A DNA stretch of 64,000 bases from Fulvivirga sp. (GCA_028280565.1 JANQLQ010000323.1:1-64000), one strand, 5' to 3'; numbered from the stretch's first letter, positions 15,901 to 25,984 are shown. A program made the numbers and translations. The notes: a model not told the origin generated them from the letters alone.

Positions 15901-18900
15901 GAGAATAAGATCCGGGCTCGGATTTACCTCTAGCGTTATCGGCGTGAGCACGACAGTAACACGCTCGCCCCTGCCTTCATCATAATAGGAGAATTCCCCA
16001 CCAAAATTATACGGTACGGGAAACTGCGGTGCTGCCGCTTTAGTAGGGATAAAGATCGCAGTACCGGCACCGTCGCTATTCGCTGCTATAGTACCGCCAT
16101 TTAGAAATGCTTCCCGGTTTACCTGGAACAAATCGGTTCGATCAATACCGTCGCTGTCGGTGATGGACACCTCCAGCACAATGTCGCTGATGGCCGTATT
16201 GCTGGCGTTGTTAATGCGCAAGGTGCCTTCAAAGGCCTCACGGGTCATGGTGGCGGTTTGGTTGAACTCCAGGGTGACTGTAGCACAAACGCTGTTATCA
16301 TCTTGAGCTTCCTGGCTGTAGGCTTCTAAATCTTCATAACCACTCTCTACCATATCAAAGGTAGAGACGAACCCTCTTTCGAGGACATGTGTCTTGAGGT
16401 CTTCACGAATTTCTACATAGAAATCGATCCTTGTTTTATCCAGGATATCGGGATATTGCGAATTTGGAGAAAAAATGTTCTCCGCCCAGGCGTCTAGCGT
16501 TGTATTCCATCGGTTGGTAAAATAGTCAATATAGCTTGCTTCTATGCCAGTATTTTCCAGGTTGCTTTTGATCACTTCAATTTCGGATGAAGAAAAAGGA
16601 CGTTCTTCATCGAGGTGCAATGCTACTTGGTTGATAAATAACAGCAGGTTTTCCTCATCTTCTTCTAATTCGGTATTATTGAAATATTCTGAATACATCA
16701 AGAGCGTGGCCTCTTGGGCTTCCCTGACCTTAGCGAAGTCCTCAAAAATATAATCGAGCGGGTGTGATGCAGCTAATACACGGCCATCTAAACGACCCTG
16801 GGGTTGGGGGACCCATGGAGGTAGATTGATCACATCACAGATTATACCTGCATCATATATTGACCATGCACATCGTATAGGCCTGTTAAACCATCCACGG
16901 CAAGTTGTAGCCGTCCTGATTATATCATACCAAAAATTGCCAAAATCTGTGGTTAATATACCATAAACGCACCTTGCTGCTGTTAACTTACCTGTGCAGC
17001 TTAACAAGGCATTGACCACAGCCTCTATACAGGGATCACAAAGGTCAATTTCCGTGAGGGTGACGGTTTTTACGGTTCCACCACCACTGCCACTACCGCC
17101 CCCGGTAATGCCCCTGGGTAACCCACCGATACAGGTTGAGTTTTCCCGATCGAAAACTTGGGTGGAAAACAGGGTACGCTCTTCGCCCCCACAAATGTAG
17201 ACGGCATTAAGGGTTATGAAAGCATTTCGGCAGGTTTTAGGGCCTGGATTGCTTGGCGGTGCTGGAGGGGTTGTGTCTTGTGGGTCATCTGGTGGTCCAC
17301 CCTCATCTCCTCCATCGGACCCACCAGCGCCTCCGCCTCCGCCACCACCGTTTTCATCCTCGCCACTACCGGTGCGGCGCACTTCTACGGGTATACGTAC
17401 GGCGGATTTAGCATTCAGCACCTCCAGGGCCGTAATAGAGGGAATGATCTCGTAACCGGGCAGGGTCGTAGTGTTGATTTTTACATCATTGGCAGCGATG
17501 AGGCCATGATTAGTAATGTCCAGGTTCACCACCTTGGTCTCCCCTATGGCCATCTCCAGGCTTTTATCATCTAATTCCATCACCACCACGGGCTTGGGAA
17601 CATTGGTTTCAAACTCCGTAATAAGTGTTATGTCATATTCATCTTCAACTTCGGTAGGTTGTACATCCCAGGTATAAGTAACGGCTTCGTAGGAAAGAAA
17701 GGCAGTGATATTAGTGGCCTTCCCGGGATCAACCGTGATGTTGTTTTGATATGACGTATGCTTTTCTGCCGTTATAGCTATGGTGTAATAGCCTTCTTCG
17801 AGTACAGGGATCTCAAAAACACCTTCATCATTGGTCACCCCCTCTGCTACGATAGTACCGCTATACGGTCGTTTTACCACGACGTTTGCGCCAGGTAATT
17901 TTGGTCGGGATGGTGTATTGTAAGTGTATTCATCTGTAGCGGTTATTGTTAAACTTCCGGTGAGTTCGGAAACAGGTTCGATACGAAAGGGAACGGAAAC
18001 ATTAGCTCCACTTTCGTCTGCTATGGCCAGGCTTCCTGTAATGGGCACATTCAGTTGAAGATCATTGGTGGGTTGTAAGGAAAGGGAGATACGTGCCGAT
18101 TCGCCTTTAGGGATTTCCGCGATTAACGGTGCTGATTTAAGTTGCATCCATGCCACTTCGGGAATACGGACCGCCACATTCTTTGCCGTGGTTTCACCGA
18201 TATTGCGAACGGTAAATTCATATACCCTAGCAGCATCTTTGACCATTGTTGTATTGATAGAAACCGGCTCTGCCACCAACAAAGCTTGTTGCGCTCTTGC
18301 ATAGTAGTAGATCGTTTCTTTAAAAATGGCACCTTCATCAGAGACAATGGTTATGGGCACTTCCGTATAGGCATTTTCAATAGTCGCCATACCCGTAGTA
18401 ATGGTGAACTCCAACACCTCTTGAGCATCGGGAGCGATGGTCAACGGAGTTTGGTCTATCGAGAAATCAAGCCCTGCAGGAAGCTGTATCCGTGCGTTTC
18501 GAAGGGGGATCGAAGTTACGTTCTGCAAGGTTATCCGTTGGGTGAGAGGTATTTCGGTAATGGGCTCCCACTTTACATAAGTAGGCTTATCCACCCATCG
18601 GAACCCTAAAAGATCAAATTGGGCTTGCGGTGCTGTCTCGGCACCGGGGAAAGCAGCGGTAACCGTAAAGGTACCCGACTCGTTTTCCAGTGATGTATAG
18701 GCCAACTTAAAAGCCCCATCTGCATTAGTCCGTACGTCAAAATTTCTAGAAACAATATCATTAGCAATGGTGACCTGTATCGCTGCCAGGGGCACTCCTG
18801 TGTTGTTGGCATCTATGGCCTTCCCGGTAATGTTAACCGTTTCTCCGGATACATAGGTAGTTTTATCTAATGAGAAATCAATGGTATAAGCGGGCTGCAA

Positions 18901-21900
18901 TGTAAGGACTTGACTAGCTGCATTGTTTTTAGTTGTTAATTCATCTAGCCCTCCGGAGGCATTAATGGTAACGGTAAGAAATTGCTCTCCCGCTATTTGA
19001 GGTAAGGTGATGTTGTGTTGGATTTCTGTAGCGGCACCTGCTCCAATTACTCCTGGTGATAGGATCGAGGCTATAGGGCGTTGATCCTCGATGTTGTTGG
19101 TTTCTGAAACGTACATATCAATGACGGCTCCTGCCGGAAAAGTGGCGAAGCCTTCATTGCGGACATTAATTTTTACTGGAACGGTACTGCCGGCATCCAA
19201 CACGCTTGGAAAATCAAGAATAGCTAAGGACACATCAGGGCGTTCTTGTTTGGTGACGAGGATTTTCAGTGTTGTTCCATTGATGTCTTTTGCATTTGCC
19301 GTAAGGGTTACAACGGCATTTTCTAACTCACTGATGGTATTTGATGTAGTTAAAGTAATGGTTGTTGAAGATTGGCCTGCAGGTATGGTCACCGTTTCGG
19401 GTGCGGTAATTACACCAGGATTTGAGGTCGATAATGACACATCAAGAGGTTGCTCAAGGTCTTGAGCATTTCCTGGAGGCCTGGTAAGTGTAACTACCAC
19501 ATTTGAGGCCGCTGCTACCGTGGTGTTTTCTGACTGAAGCTGAAGTGAAGGGCCATCGTTATCCAAGATAACAAAGTTAACGGTGCTTTTGGCCCCTGGT
19601 AAAGCTTCATTGGTACAATTGCAGGATCCAAAGATCACCAAGGCTGTAAGATGGATGGAGACCTCTCCTTGTAAAGCAGTATTCTCTATCACCCCAACAG
19701 GAAATGTAATCTCTTCTTCATTGGTATCTAATGTCAACCGACCAGGAAAGGAAACTATATTTGGGGCATCGGCCTTTAACCGAACCTGTAAAACACGGTC
19801 CAAGCCACTTGTTCTTCTTAAGGTAACCTGGGTAGCTTCGGGGCCATCACCTTCGGATAGTACACCAACACTTAAAATGAGTTCAAATCCCGGTATATGA
19901 AGAGGCCCTAAAGGTAGCCTTACTACCGAAGTCACATTTTCTGCACCAATGGCTTTAACTTCAATCTCTTGGCTATTTGTAATCATCCCGGTATCCCGGA
20001 TGGTTCCCTGGAAGCTTACATTTTGCCGGCCTGCCGGAATGACTACCTCCTCAGGAATATCGATACGGTTTGATGCATTGGACTGGATAGTGACTTTCCT
20101 GTCTTGAGAGAAATCCCCCTTACTTTGCAGTGTAAAGGTGATCTCACTTCCTGGCACATCACTAAAACCGGGATCATACGAAAGCTCAAGGTCAAATTTT
20201 TCATTCAGTAACAAGGTGAAATCTTTACGTACTGAAGGATACCCTGCCCCGGATATGTACAATTCAATTTGTTGATCTTCAGTAGTAGGAATGTTAGGTC
20301 CTGGTTTGATATAGGCAATGGCTGAAACTTTATTGATGGGAACTGTCACGGTTTTTGGCAAATCAAAGTAGGTATTTTCCGAGCTTTCTACTATGAATTC
20401 TTGTGCAGTTAAGGTAGTTCCGCTTCTTTGCACGGTAACTTTCAAAGAATCTTGAGCCGTTTTTGCAATTTCAGTTTTACCAAGTTCTACAATAAGTTGT
20501 TTACCGACCTGTAGGTTGTCTTGGGAACGAACGGTGTTGTTGTCCGTTCCGTTATCTCCCTCTGCGATTTGGTTGTTGGGTGTAATTTTTATTTCAACCT
20601 TGCAGGGTCCATCTACTCCTAAAACTTGGGGCAAGGTGTAGGTAACTTCTCGCTGGGTGTCAAAATTTCCCAGCAGGTCTTCAAAATAAGCGGTTGTACC
20701 TAGAGGATAGCGGGCTTCTGTTTCATTAGACACCAAAAACACCTCTTCTATCCATCCGCCGCGGGCCAGTTCCGTCCCAAGGTTTTCTACATGCCAGGTC
20801 ACGGTCAATTGTTCACCCGGGGCTATGCTTGTTCTATCAAAATCAATAGCGTTAATGGTAAGATCCGGAGAAGTAATACGCAGGGACGCTAGTGCACAAA
20901 CCGCATTGATATCAGCTCCTGGAGTACCGGGCTGATTACAACTTTCATCTTGAAAATCAGCAATCTCAATAGCATCAAACTTAAGTTGTCCCCTGCGGTA
21001 ACCTGGTATCAATACATCTACATCTACGCCCCGGGTGGATCCTTCTATGGCTCCAAATTCAAAGAAACCATCGTTATTCTCATCGGGTATCTCCAAATTT
21101 TGTACCTGCGATAATGTATAATCATTAGCCGGTCTTAAAGATATCTTACTTCGTTCTACCCGGCCAATCTCAAAAACAAATAAATCAAATTCTTCGTCAC
21201 CGGAGTTAGCCAGGTAATTATCTACAAACTTGAGCTTGATATCCCCTCCTTCCCCAAGACTTGTATGACGGCCATCTGCAACACCCAATGCATTAATGGC
21301 CAATGCTTGATCTGGGGTCATGGACCCATCGTTAAGACACGTAACATTGTACTCTATAACCTCGTCCGCAAATGACGTACCATCGCCACACAATTGGCAA
21401 GCGTTAGCGCTTTCTCTAACGGAGCACTCATCCGAATCCTCACAATCTATAAGCCCATCGCCATCATTATCCAAGCCATCATTACAAGGCGAGGTAAATG
21501 AGCCGCTAAAGCAGCGATTGTAATTGCCCCAGGCCGTTGGTTCACCTGGTGGTAAATCAAGGGTCATGACCCCATTAAAACTATTTGGACCAGCATCCTG
21601 TATTACCGTACCCCCACCTTCGTTAAAATTATAGAACGCGTGGAGGCCAGGCTCAGTACCATCTAAGCAGCTCTCAATATTGGTGTAGACCTGGACTTGG
21701 CTGCGAGCTGTGCTCCATATCCTAATGTCGTCAAAGCTGCCTACATAAGCTATGCCTTCAATATCCACACCAATTACACCTCCAGTCCCATTTACCGGCT
21801 CTAGCGTTGTGTTTTCTATGATGCCAGCCTCACGACCTTCAATGTAAAAACGTGTTTCCTTGAGATTGTCATCATAGCTTACGGATAGATGTGTCCACCG

Positions 21901-22212
21901 CCTCTGGGCAAACCGGGTTGTAGATTTTCCGACGGAGGGTAATACGATGTATCCATCACCTGTTACACTTAATAGCACCTGGTCATCAATAGAAATAAGA
22001 CTTAGTGTATCCTCCGCAGTATAATTGCTGAATAAATATGCCATGGCCTCTACGGTAAAACTGTTGGGCCTGGACAACCCTGGGATACTAATGTTTTGGA
22101 CCCCGGTCGGATAAAAGTTGAGTGAGGTTTGGCCTAGACTATTCGTGGAAAAAAATAGGGCTATAACAAATAGAAATAGAATAGAATACAGGCGAGTAGT
22201 AAGGTGTTTCAT
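12943..22212 (-). CDS. Giant multidomain secreted protein with T9SS type A sorting domain
   Basis: This 3089-residue protein has a signal peptide (1-28, ending NSLGQ). Parts in order: a LamG/concanavalin-like domain (about 35-215, with DDIRIWSTARS); a CNDGLDNDGDGLIDC segment of MopE type (about 242); CARDB-like Ig domains (about 470-560 and 1050-1150, with VTWHVENLG and VKINVRNEG); several beta-sandwich repeats; a carboxypeptidase-regulatory-like domain (about 1470-1545); a Gly/Asp/Pro linker (about 1630-1680); a Cys-rich patch (about 1690-1850); Big_5-like Ig repeats (about 2350-2700); and a C-terminal Por-secretion domain (from about 3005). It is probably a surface adhesin or extracellular matrix protein exported by T9SS and is transcribed alone. 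Confidence 0.85.
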   Translation of the reverse strand: MKHLTTRLYSILFLFVIALFFSTNSLGQTSLNFYPTGVQNISIPGLSRPNSFTVEAMAYLFSNYTAEDTLSLISIDDQVLLSVTGDGYIVLPSVGKSTTRFAQRRWTHLSVSYDDNLKETRFYIEGREAGIIENTTLEPVNGTGGVIGVDIEGIAYVGSFDDIRIWSTARSQVQVYTNIESCLDGTEPGLHAFYNFNEGGGTVIQDAGPNSFNGVMTLDLPPGEPTAWGNYNRCFSGSFTSPCNDGLDNDGDGLIDCEDSDECSVRESANACQLCGDGTSFADEVIEYNVTCLNDGSMTPDQALAINALGVADGRHTSLGEGGDIKLKFVDNYLANSGDEEFDLFVFEIGRVERSKISLRPANDYTLSQVQNLEIPDENNDGFFEFGAIEGSTRGVDVDVLIPGYRRGQLKFDAIEIADFQDESCNQPGTPGADINAVCALASLRITSPDLTINAIDFDRTSIAPGEQLTVTWHVENLGTELARGGWIEEVFLVSNETEARYPLGTTAYFEDLLGNFDTQREVTYTLPQVLGVDGPCKVEIKITPNNQIAEGDNGTDNNTVRSQDNLQVGKQLIVELGKTEIAKTAQDSLKVTVQRSGTTLTAQEFIVESSENTYFDLPKTVTVPINKVSAIAYIKPGPNIPTTEDQQIELYISGAGYPSVRKDFTLLLNEKFDLELSYDPGFSDVPGSEITFTLQSKGDFSQDRKVTIQSNASNRIDIPEEVVIPAGRQNVSFQGTIRDTGMITNSQEIEVKAIGAENVTSVVRLPLGPLHIPGFELILSVGVLSEGDGPEATQVTLRRTSGLDRVLQVRLKADAPNIVSFPGRLTLDTNEEEITFPVGVIENTALQGEVSIHLTALVIFGSCNCTNEALPGAKSTVNFVILDNDGPSLQLQSENTTVAAASNVVVTLTRPPGNAQDLEQPLDVSLSTSNPGVITAPETVTIPAGQSSTTITLTTSNTISELENAVVTLTANAKDINGTTLKILVTKQERPDVSLAILDFPSVLDAGSTVPVKINVRNEGFATFPAGAVIDMYVSETNNIEDQRPIASILSPGVIGAGAATEIQHNITLPQIAGEQFLTVTINASGGLDELTTKNNAASQVLTLQPAYTIDFSLDKTTYVSGETVNITGKAIDANNTGVPLAAIQVTIANDIVSRNFDVRTNADGAFKLAYTSLENESGTFTVTAAFPGAETAPQAQFDLLGFRWVDKPTYVKWEPITEIPLTQRITLQNVTSIPLRNARIQLPAGLDFSIDQTPLTIAPDAQEVLEFTITTGMATIENAYTEVPITIVSDEGAIFKETIYYYARAQQALLVAEPVSINTTMVKDAARVYEFTVRNIGETTAKNVAVRIPEVAWMQLKSAPLIAEIPKGESARISLSLQPTNDLQLNVPITGSLAIADESGANVSVPFRIEPVSELTGSLTITATDEYTYNTPSRPKLPGANVVVKRPYSGTIVAEGVTNDEGVFEIPVLEEGYYTIAITAEKHTSYQNNITVDPGKATNITAFLSYEAVTYTWDVQPTEVEDEYDITLITEFETNVPKPVVVMELDDKSLEMAIGETKVVNLDITNHGLIAANDVKINTTTLPGYEIIPSITALEVLNAKSAVRIPVEVRRTGSGEDENGGGGGGGAGGSDGGDEGGPPDDPQDTTPPAPPSNPGPKTCRNAFITLNAVYICGGEERTLFSTQVFDRENSTCIGGLPRGITGGGSGSGGGTVKTVTLTEIDLCDPCIEAVVNALLSCTGKLTAARCVYGILTTDFGNFWYDIIRTATTCRGWFNRPIRCAWSIYDAGIICDVINLPPWVPQPQGRLDGRVLAASHPLDYIFEDFAKVREAQEATLLMYSEYFNNTELEEDEENLLLFINQVALHLDEERPFSSSEIEVIKSNLENTGIEASYIDYFTNRWNTTLDAWAENIFSPNSQYPDILDKTRIDFYVEIREDLKTHVLERGFVSTFDMVESGYEDLEAYSQEAQDDNSVCATVTLEFNQTATMTREAFEGTLRINNASNTAISDIVLEVSITDSDGIDRTDLFQVNREAFLNGGTIAANSDGAGTAIFIPTKAAAPQFPVPYNFGGEFSYYDEGRGERVTVVLTPITLEVNPSPDLILDYFVQRNILGDDPLTNAVEPSFPAELAVLINNDGFGAARNVMIASAQPEIVDNEKGLLIDFNITGSSLNNSPQELGLLNIDFGDIEPKSTAVGQWFFTSSLLGKFVSYELEVIHTTDYGNDALGLIKESNVHELIRGVRDYREGQDAIDEFLVNDQPDAQDTPDRIYFSDGGAAEVGAATSAILSNAIAPGNLTTTLTMTPQTPGWTYGVVPDPGAGSYVLESVIRNSDGRELPLKNFWQTFVTLPGGLEPRYEDNLHFLDNITGTETYTLHYVIKAATTVMARIEGVPGDETTITPVTQLTVVFETPIDPSTFTVDDLQVVRQGTFVDASSIVINTTDNATFTLDLSALTTISGFYELDVSLVDIRDINGNRGETVARATWIQFIGDLGILKIASGQEDKKPLSQLEITFNKGITPGDALLDAITLNGSAVPNLEVVQISELVYLITGLEDYNQQDGAYELEIDLANITATDGSTGFASQSYIWYVDTTAPAIRVLTPQSQATTNPQFVTQVEVALSEAIEEVLDPNAIQLLRDGTAIEAPLTIEQLDTAKYLVKGLGTFTQENGEYTLTIDQSSLRDMNNNTGSGDKTLTWQVNVTDLVGFGSIAVAPDLGISPNDQITSGDHVVLQYTTLEDQLNVEIYEVVDGTSKILQREYREEKETYAFPLSDTPGNRRLELLAVDSYGNISAPGRIEAYIDFTDLQVEAIPTKINEQDACYGFDYITLVFSEAIAEESLTPGVFSFETSGIPVDNVAFDITKMDDFTYTLQNITYTSSNDLWLAIDKTKIRKALSGKYGTGPEYFDLGLPSNYAVALDGNDTAEINEIETYTVSGEVANGDWVVINGEIQESSDTAIKVKWLVDGVQSLMFRYQTSLGCQEVLVKNITVNKVVTGLPDVPGPTTTYLKVTPVPNNGSFTIHTDRKITSCTLAIFDLHGQRVYYEQNVSLSEGIKEIKVIGLSPGVYNLTLGDENDGNDKLRSLRFVVE

Positions 22213-22423
22213 GAGTAATGTTGGCGGTTAAAAATATTGACATGTAAATGTACAAATTTTTTATACTACAATATATTAGTAATTATAATTTAATTAAAAC
22301 TTAATTTAATAATATATTTAAGATTCGAGTAAAAGTAACGACTGGACCCGAATCCGCAACCATTCTAGGGATATTCGAGCACTCTAACCCTTTGAGATAC
22401 GGGCACTTTATAAAGTTTTAGGC

Positions 22424-22460
22424 ATAAAAAAAGCATCCCATTTCCCCTGGAATGCTTCCT
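22424..22460 (-). terminator. Rho-independent terminator
   Basis: Read on the minus strand, GAAGCATTCC, a 9-nt loop and GGGATGCTT form a hairpin with one mismatch, followed by a run of seven Ts. It would end transcripts coming from the 22973-23428 membrane-protein gene before the giant-protein promoter. Confidence 0.65.
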
Positions 22461-22657
22461 CATTCTTTTAATCTATGTGGATAATGATTTAGTTGATTAC
22501 AAAAGTAGGGCATCATTAAAAATTCAAGTGGCGTGTGGAGGGAGGACATCCAGGAACAGTGCGGCACATTTGAGGGTTGTGGGTAAGCGGCCTATAGGGA
22601 TTGGATAGCGTGTTTTGCGGGGAAAATGGGCTTTGTTGCTGGCGCCTTTTTCTTTTG

Positions 22658-22693
22658 GTTCGTTTTCTTTTGGGCGTGCAAAAGAAAATGAAC
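22658..22693. repeat. Long hairpin repeat, copy 1
   Basis: GTTCGTTTTCTTTTG and CAAAAGAAAATGAAC form a 15-bp stem with one G-T wobble around a 6-nt loop. A related hairpin lies at 22832-22891. Confidence 0.6.
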
Positions 22694-22831
22694 ACGGACT
22701 TAGAACCTCAAAATCCCGCTTAAACTGCTCATTTCGAGGTTCGCACTACCCTGAACATCTTAAAAATGTTGCCTAGTTTGCTAAAAAATGACGTTTATTA
22801 GCAAATCTAATTTTCAAGGATGCCCTCTTTT

Positions 22832-22891
22832 GTTTCGTTTTCTTTGCCCGAAGGGATGCCTATGGCATGGGCGGCAAAAGAAAATGAAAAC
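22832..22891. repeat. Long hairpin repeat, copy 2
   Basis: GTTTCGTTTTCTTTGCC and GGCAAAAGAAAATGAAAAC form the outer stem; the central ATGCC/GGCAT makes an inner hairpin. It is a diverged copy of 22658-22693, suggesting a repeated extragenic palindrome of this genome. Confidence 0.6.
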
Positions 22892-22972
22892 AACTTTTGC
22901 AAACACCAAGTTGGCTTTGCACTTTAACCAGAGAAACTCTTATGTACTGAACATCGTGTTATGGCTAGTGTT

Positions 22973-23428
22973 TTACTTCACAAATATTATCCATTCTCCT
23001 TCACATTCCATTCCCCAATCCTTTGCTTCTTTATCCAGGTCCATATACCAATAGTTCAGTCCTTTTTTAAATCCACGCCCCATCATAACAGAATCCATCG
23101 CAATATTCATCGTTGTAAACAAGATCAATGCTCCTACAACTCCTTGGTAGATCATCCTGATAGTTTTTCTATTTCCTGTTTTTTCAACCAGTGCCCGAAT
23201 AGCTGACCTGGTGAAGGACAATAAAATACTCCAAACAGCGATGTTCAAAACCAGTCCGGATATACTATAATAGTATTCCATTGAACTCGCTAAGGACTCC
23301 TGCTTGAATATGAATGGACTACCGTAATACGCTGGAAACATCTCCGGACCGGTACAATGATATTCAATCCCAATGGCGATGGATAAAACCAAGCCCAACC
23401 CGATATATGGAATGATTAGGTATTTCAT
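22973..23428 (-). CDS. Membrane protein of unknown function
   Basis: This 151-residue protein has about three hydrophobic helices: residues 3-21, about 53-72 (SGLVLNIAVWSILLSF) and about 93-112 (YQGVVGALILFTTMNIAMDS). I do not recognise a family. A short charged C-terminal tail follows. It is monocistronic and its transcript would end at the 22424-22460 terminator. Confidence 0.6.
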   Translation of the reverse strand: MKYLIIPYIGLGLVLSIAIGIEYHCTGPEMFPAYYGSPFIFKQESLASSMEYYYSISGLVLNIAVWSILLSFTRSAIRALVEKTGNRKTIRMIYQGVVGALILFTTMNIAMDSVMMGRGFKKGLNYWYMDLDKEAKDWGMECEGEWIIFVK

Positions 23429-23575
23429 TCTTCAATTTAGCACTTGGGAGCCAATTCCCTTACACACTTATCATAAAATTTTGGGATCTGTCAGCCTATT
23501 GTTACTCACTGAATAATAGAAAACACAGGCGATAAAGCTAGTAGAACCGCCGGCGTTTAACGATCAGCAAAAAGA

Positions 23576-25984
23576 TCAGTAGATGCTAGGATACTTCCCC
23601 GGATCCGTCTCATTCATCATTTCATAGATGTGGTCGAAGATATCCTCGGGGTTGGGTTTAGAGAAATAGTCGCCATCGGAAGCATAGGCTGGCCGGTGTT
23701 CTTTGGCGGTGATCGTGATGGGCATGGAGTCTAGGTACTGGTATCCCTTTTGTTCTTCCAATACCTTCTGCATCATGTAAGCCGAAGCTCCGCCGGGCAC
23801 ATCTTCATCGGCAAAAACCACCCGGTTAGTTTTTTCAAGCGATGTCACGATCGTGTGATCTAGGTCAAACGGTAACAGCGTTTGGACGTCAATGACCTCG
23901 CAGTGGATCCCCACTTTTTCCAAGTCATTCGCCGCTTCCATGACTACACGACACATAGAGCCATAAGTAACAATGGTCACGTCGGAGCCCGTTCGTATCA
24001 CCTCGGGCTGACCAAGCGGTACGGTAAATTCAGAGATGTTCGATGGAATTCGTTCCTTTAGCCTGTAGCCGTTAAGGCATTCTACGATGAGCGCGGCGTC
24101 ATCGGATTGTAGCATGGTATTATACAAACCTGCCGCCTGTGTCATGTTACGGGGTACCAGGATATAAATTCCCCGGAGACTGTGCAGGATCATACCCATT
24201 GGAGACCCTGAGTGCCATACTCCTTCAAGGCGATGGCCCCGGGTACGTATGATCAGGGGAGCCTTTTGCCCGCCTTTGGTCCTGTATTGTAAACTCGCAA
24301 GGTCATCAGTCAGCGTTTGAAGGGCATATACTAAGTAATCCAGGTATTGGATCTCGGCGATCGGCCTCATCCCTCTCAAAGCAGCACCGATGCCCTGTCC
24401 AATGATCGTCACTTCACGTATCCCGGTATCGGTCACCCTTAGCTCCCCGTATTTGTCTTGTAATCCCGCAAACGCTTGGTTTACATCCCCTATTCTCCCC
24501 ACGTCTTCACCAAAGGCCATTACCAGTGGGTCTCTCTCCAACGCAGCGTCAAAACAAGCCTGTAATACTTCCCTTCCATCAACGAGCCGGCTGGATTCTT
24601 CATACACCGGGGCAATTCGAGGTACTCTTAAAGCAGCACTTTCGGATTGGCTGAATAAATGAGAGCTGTAACGCTGGTGATTCTTTTCTTTGGTTTGCTT
24701 CACCCAATCCAGTAATTTCTTCCGTGCAGGAATATCTTCCTCACGTAGAACACGTAACGCTTTCTTGACGGCTTTTATACTGTCTAAGCGAATGGGATTC
24801 ACCGTTGTTTCCAAGTCTCTCCTTACCTGCTTTATGCTTTCGGCATGGGAGCTTTGCTGGGTTGCTTCTTCTAAATAGGCTAAAGCAGAACGTTCGTCTT
24901 CTTGAATAGACTCGTTGAAAGCCTTCCAAGCGGCGTTCTTAGCGTTCTTTGCGGTTGCTTTGGCTTGTTTTTCTATTTCTTCCAGCTCCTCGGGTTCCGC
25001 AAAACCTGAAAGCAAGATCCATTCCTTAAATTTGGTGTTGCAATCATGCTCGGCTTCCCATTCGAGCCGGTCCTTTGTTTTGTACCGCTCATGTGAACCG
25101 GATGTAGAGTGTCCTTGAGGCTGTGTCACTTCTTCTACATGTACCAGAGTAGGCACATGTTTTTCTCTTGACAATTTCGCAGCCTCACGGTAAACTTCGA
25201 CTAACGCCTCGTAATCCCACGCTTTTACGGTGAAAATTTCAAAGCCGTCCTCTTCCGTAGTTCGCTGGAAACCGGCTAAAGCCTTGGAAATACTACTCTT
25301 GGTAGTATGATATGCCTGGGGTACGGAAATACCGTAGTCATCGTCCCAAACTGATATGACTACCGGGACCTGTAAAACACCAATGGCATTTACGGCCTCC
25401 AAGAATAAACCTTCGGAAGTAGATGCATTGCCAATGGTCCCAAAGGCCACTTCATTTCCACGATCGGAGAGCTCTTTGTATGACTTCAGCGCTGGGTTTT
25501 GCCTAAAAAGTTTAGAAGCATATCCCAATCCAACCAACCTTGGCATTTGACCCGCGGTTGGGGAGATATCAGCGCTGCTGTTATATTCTTTTGTTATTTT
25601 TTTTAATTGCCCACCTTCATCCAGCATCCGGGTAGCAAAATGTCCATTCATAAGCCTTCCTGCCGAAGCCGGGTCTGCTTGCTCATCGGTATGGGCATAA
25701 AGTTGGGCAAAGTATTGCTGTAAGGTAAGTTCCCCAATGGCAAACATGAACGTTTGGTCCCTGTAATACCCGGATCTGAAATCACCTTTTTGAAAAGCTT
25801 TGGCCATGGCTATCTGTGGCACCTCTTTGCCGTCACCAAAAATGCCGAACTTGGCCTTACCCATGAACACCTCCTTACGCCCCAGTAAACTTGCTTCCCT
25901 ACTTTCACACGCCAAGCGATAATCTGATAGAACTTCCGTTATTTTTTTATCCTTTCTTGTCGTTTTTGTTGTAGCCACCAGCAA
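23576..25984 (-). CDS. Fused 2-oxoacid dehydrogenase E1 alpha/beta (branched-chain type)
   Basis: This 802-residue protein joins an E1-alpha thiamine-pyrophosphate domain (about 1-370) to an E1-beta transketolase-like domain (about 460-802, GREVLQACFDAALERDPLVMAFGEDVG) through a charged helical linker. Fused E1 proteins are common in Bacteroidota and feed branched-chain 2-oxoacids (or pyruvate) into acyl-CoA with E2 and E3, which are not in this window. The alpha TPP motif reads GNASTSEG, where many E1 enzymes have GDG. The start is TTG 25984 or GTG 25978; no ATG is available before residue 42. A consensus promoter lies 44 bp upstream. Confidence 0.88.
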   Translation of the reverse strand: MLVATTKTTRKDKKITEVLSDYRLACESREASLLGRKEVFMGKAKFGIFGDGKEVPQIAMAKAFQKGDFRSGYYRDQTFMFAIGELTLQQYFAQLYAHTDEQADPASAGRLMNGHFATRMLDEGGQLKKITKEYNSSADISPTAGQMPRLVGLGYASKLFRQNPALKSYKELSDRGNEVAFGTIGNASTSEGLFLEAVNAIGVLQVPVVISVWDDDYGISVPQAYHTTKSSISKALAGFQRTTEEDGFEIFTVKAWDYEALVEVYREAAKLSREKHVPTLVHVEEVTQPQGHSTSGSHERYKTKDRLEWEAEHDCNTKFKEWILLSGFAEPEELEEIEKQAKATAKNAKNAAWKAFNESIQEDERSALAYLEEATQQSSHAESIKQVRRDLETTVNPIRLDSIKAVKKALRVLREEDIPARKKLLDWVKQTKEKNHQRYSSHLFSQSESAALRVPRIAPVYEESSRLVDGREVLQACFDAALERDPLVMAFGEDVGRIGDVNQAFAGLQDKYGELRVTDTGIREVTIIGQGIGAALRGMRPIAEIQYLDYLVYALQTLTDDLASLQYRTKGGQKAPLIIRTRGHRLEGVWHSGSPMGMILHSLRGIYILVPRNMTQAAGLYNTMLQSDDAALIVECLNGYRLKERIPSNISEFTVPLGQPEVIRTGSDVTIVTYGSMCRVVMEAANDLEKVGIHCEVIDVQTLLPFDLDHTIVTSLEKTNRVVFADEDVPGGASAYMMQKVLEEQKGYQYLDSMPITITAKEHRPAYASDGDYFSKPNPEDIFDHIYEMMNETDPGKYPSIY

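Larger units (their letters stand above)
22213..22972. other. 760-bp gene-free region upstream of the giant protein
   Basis: No gene is seen. The left part is very A+T-rich and would hold the promoter of the giant protein. It also contains a minus-strand terminator (22424-22460) and two related long hairpins (22658-22693 and 22832-22891). Confidence 0.6.

Noticed and set aside
17216..17455. Pro/Ser-rich plus-strand frame
   Set aside because: It is the antisense reading of the Gly/Asp/Pro linker of the 3089-residue protein.
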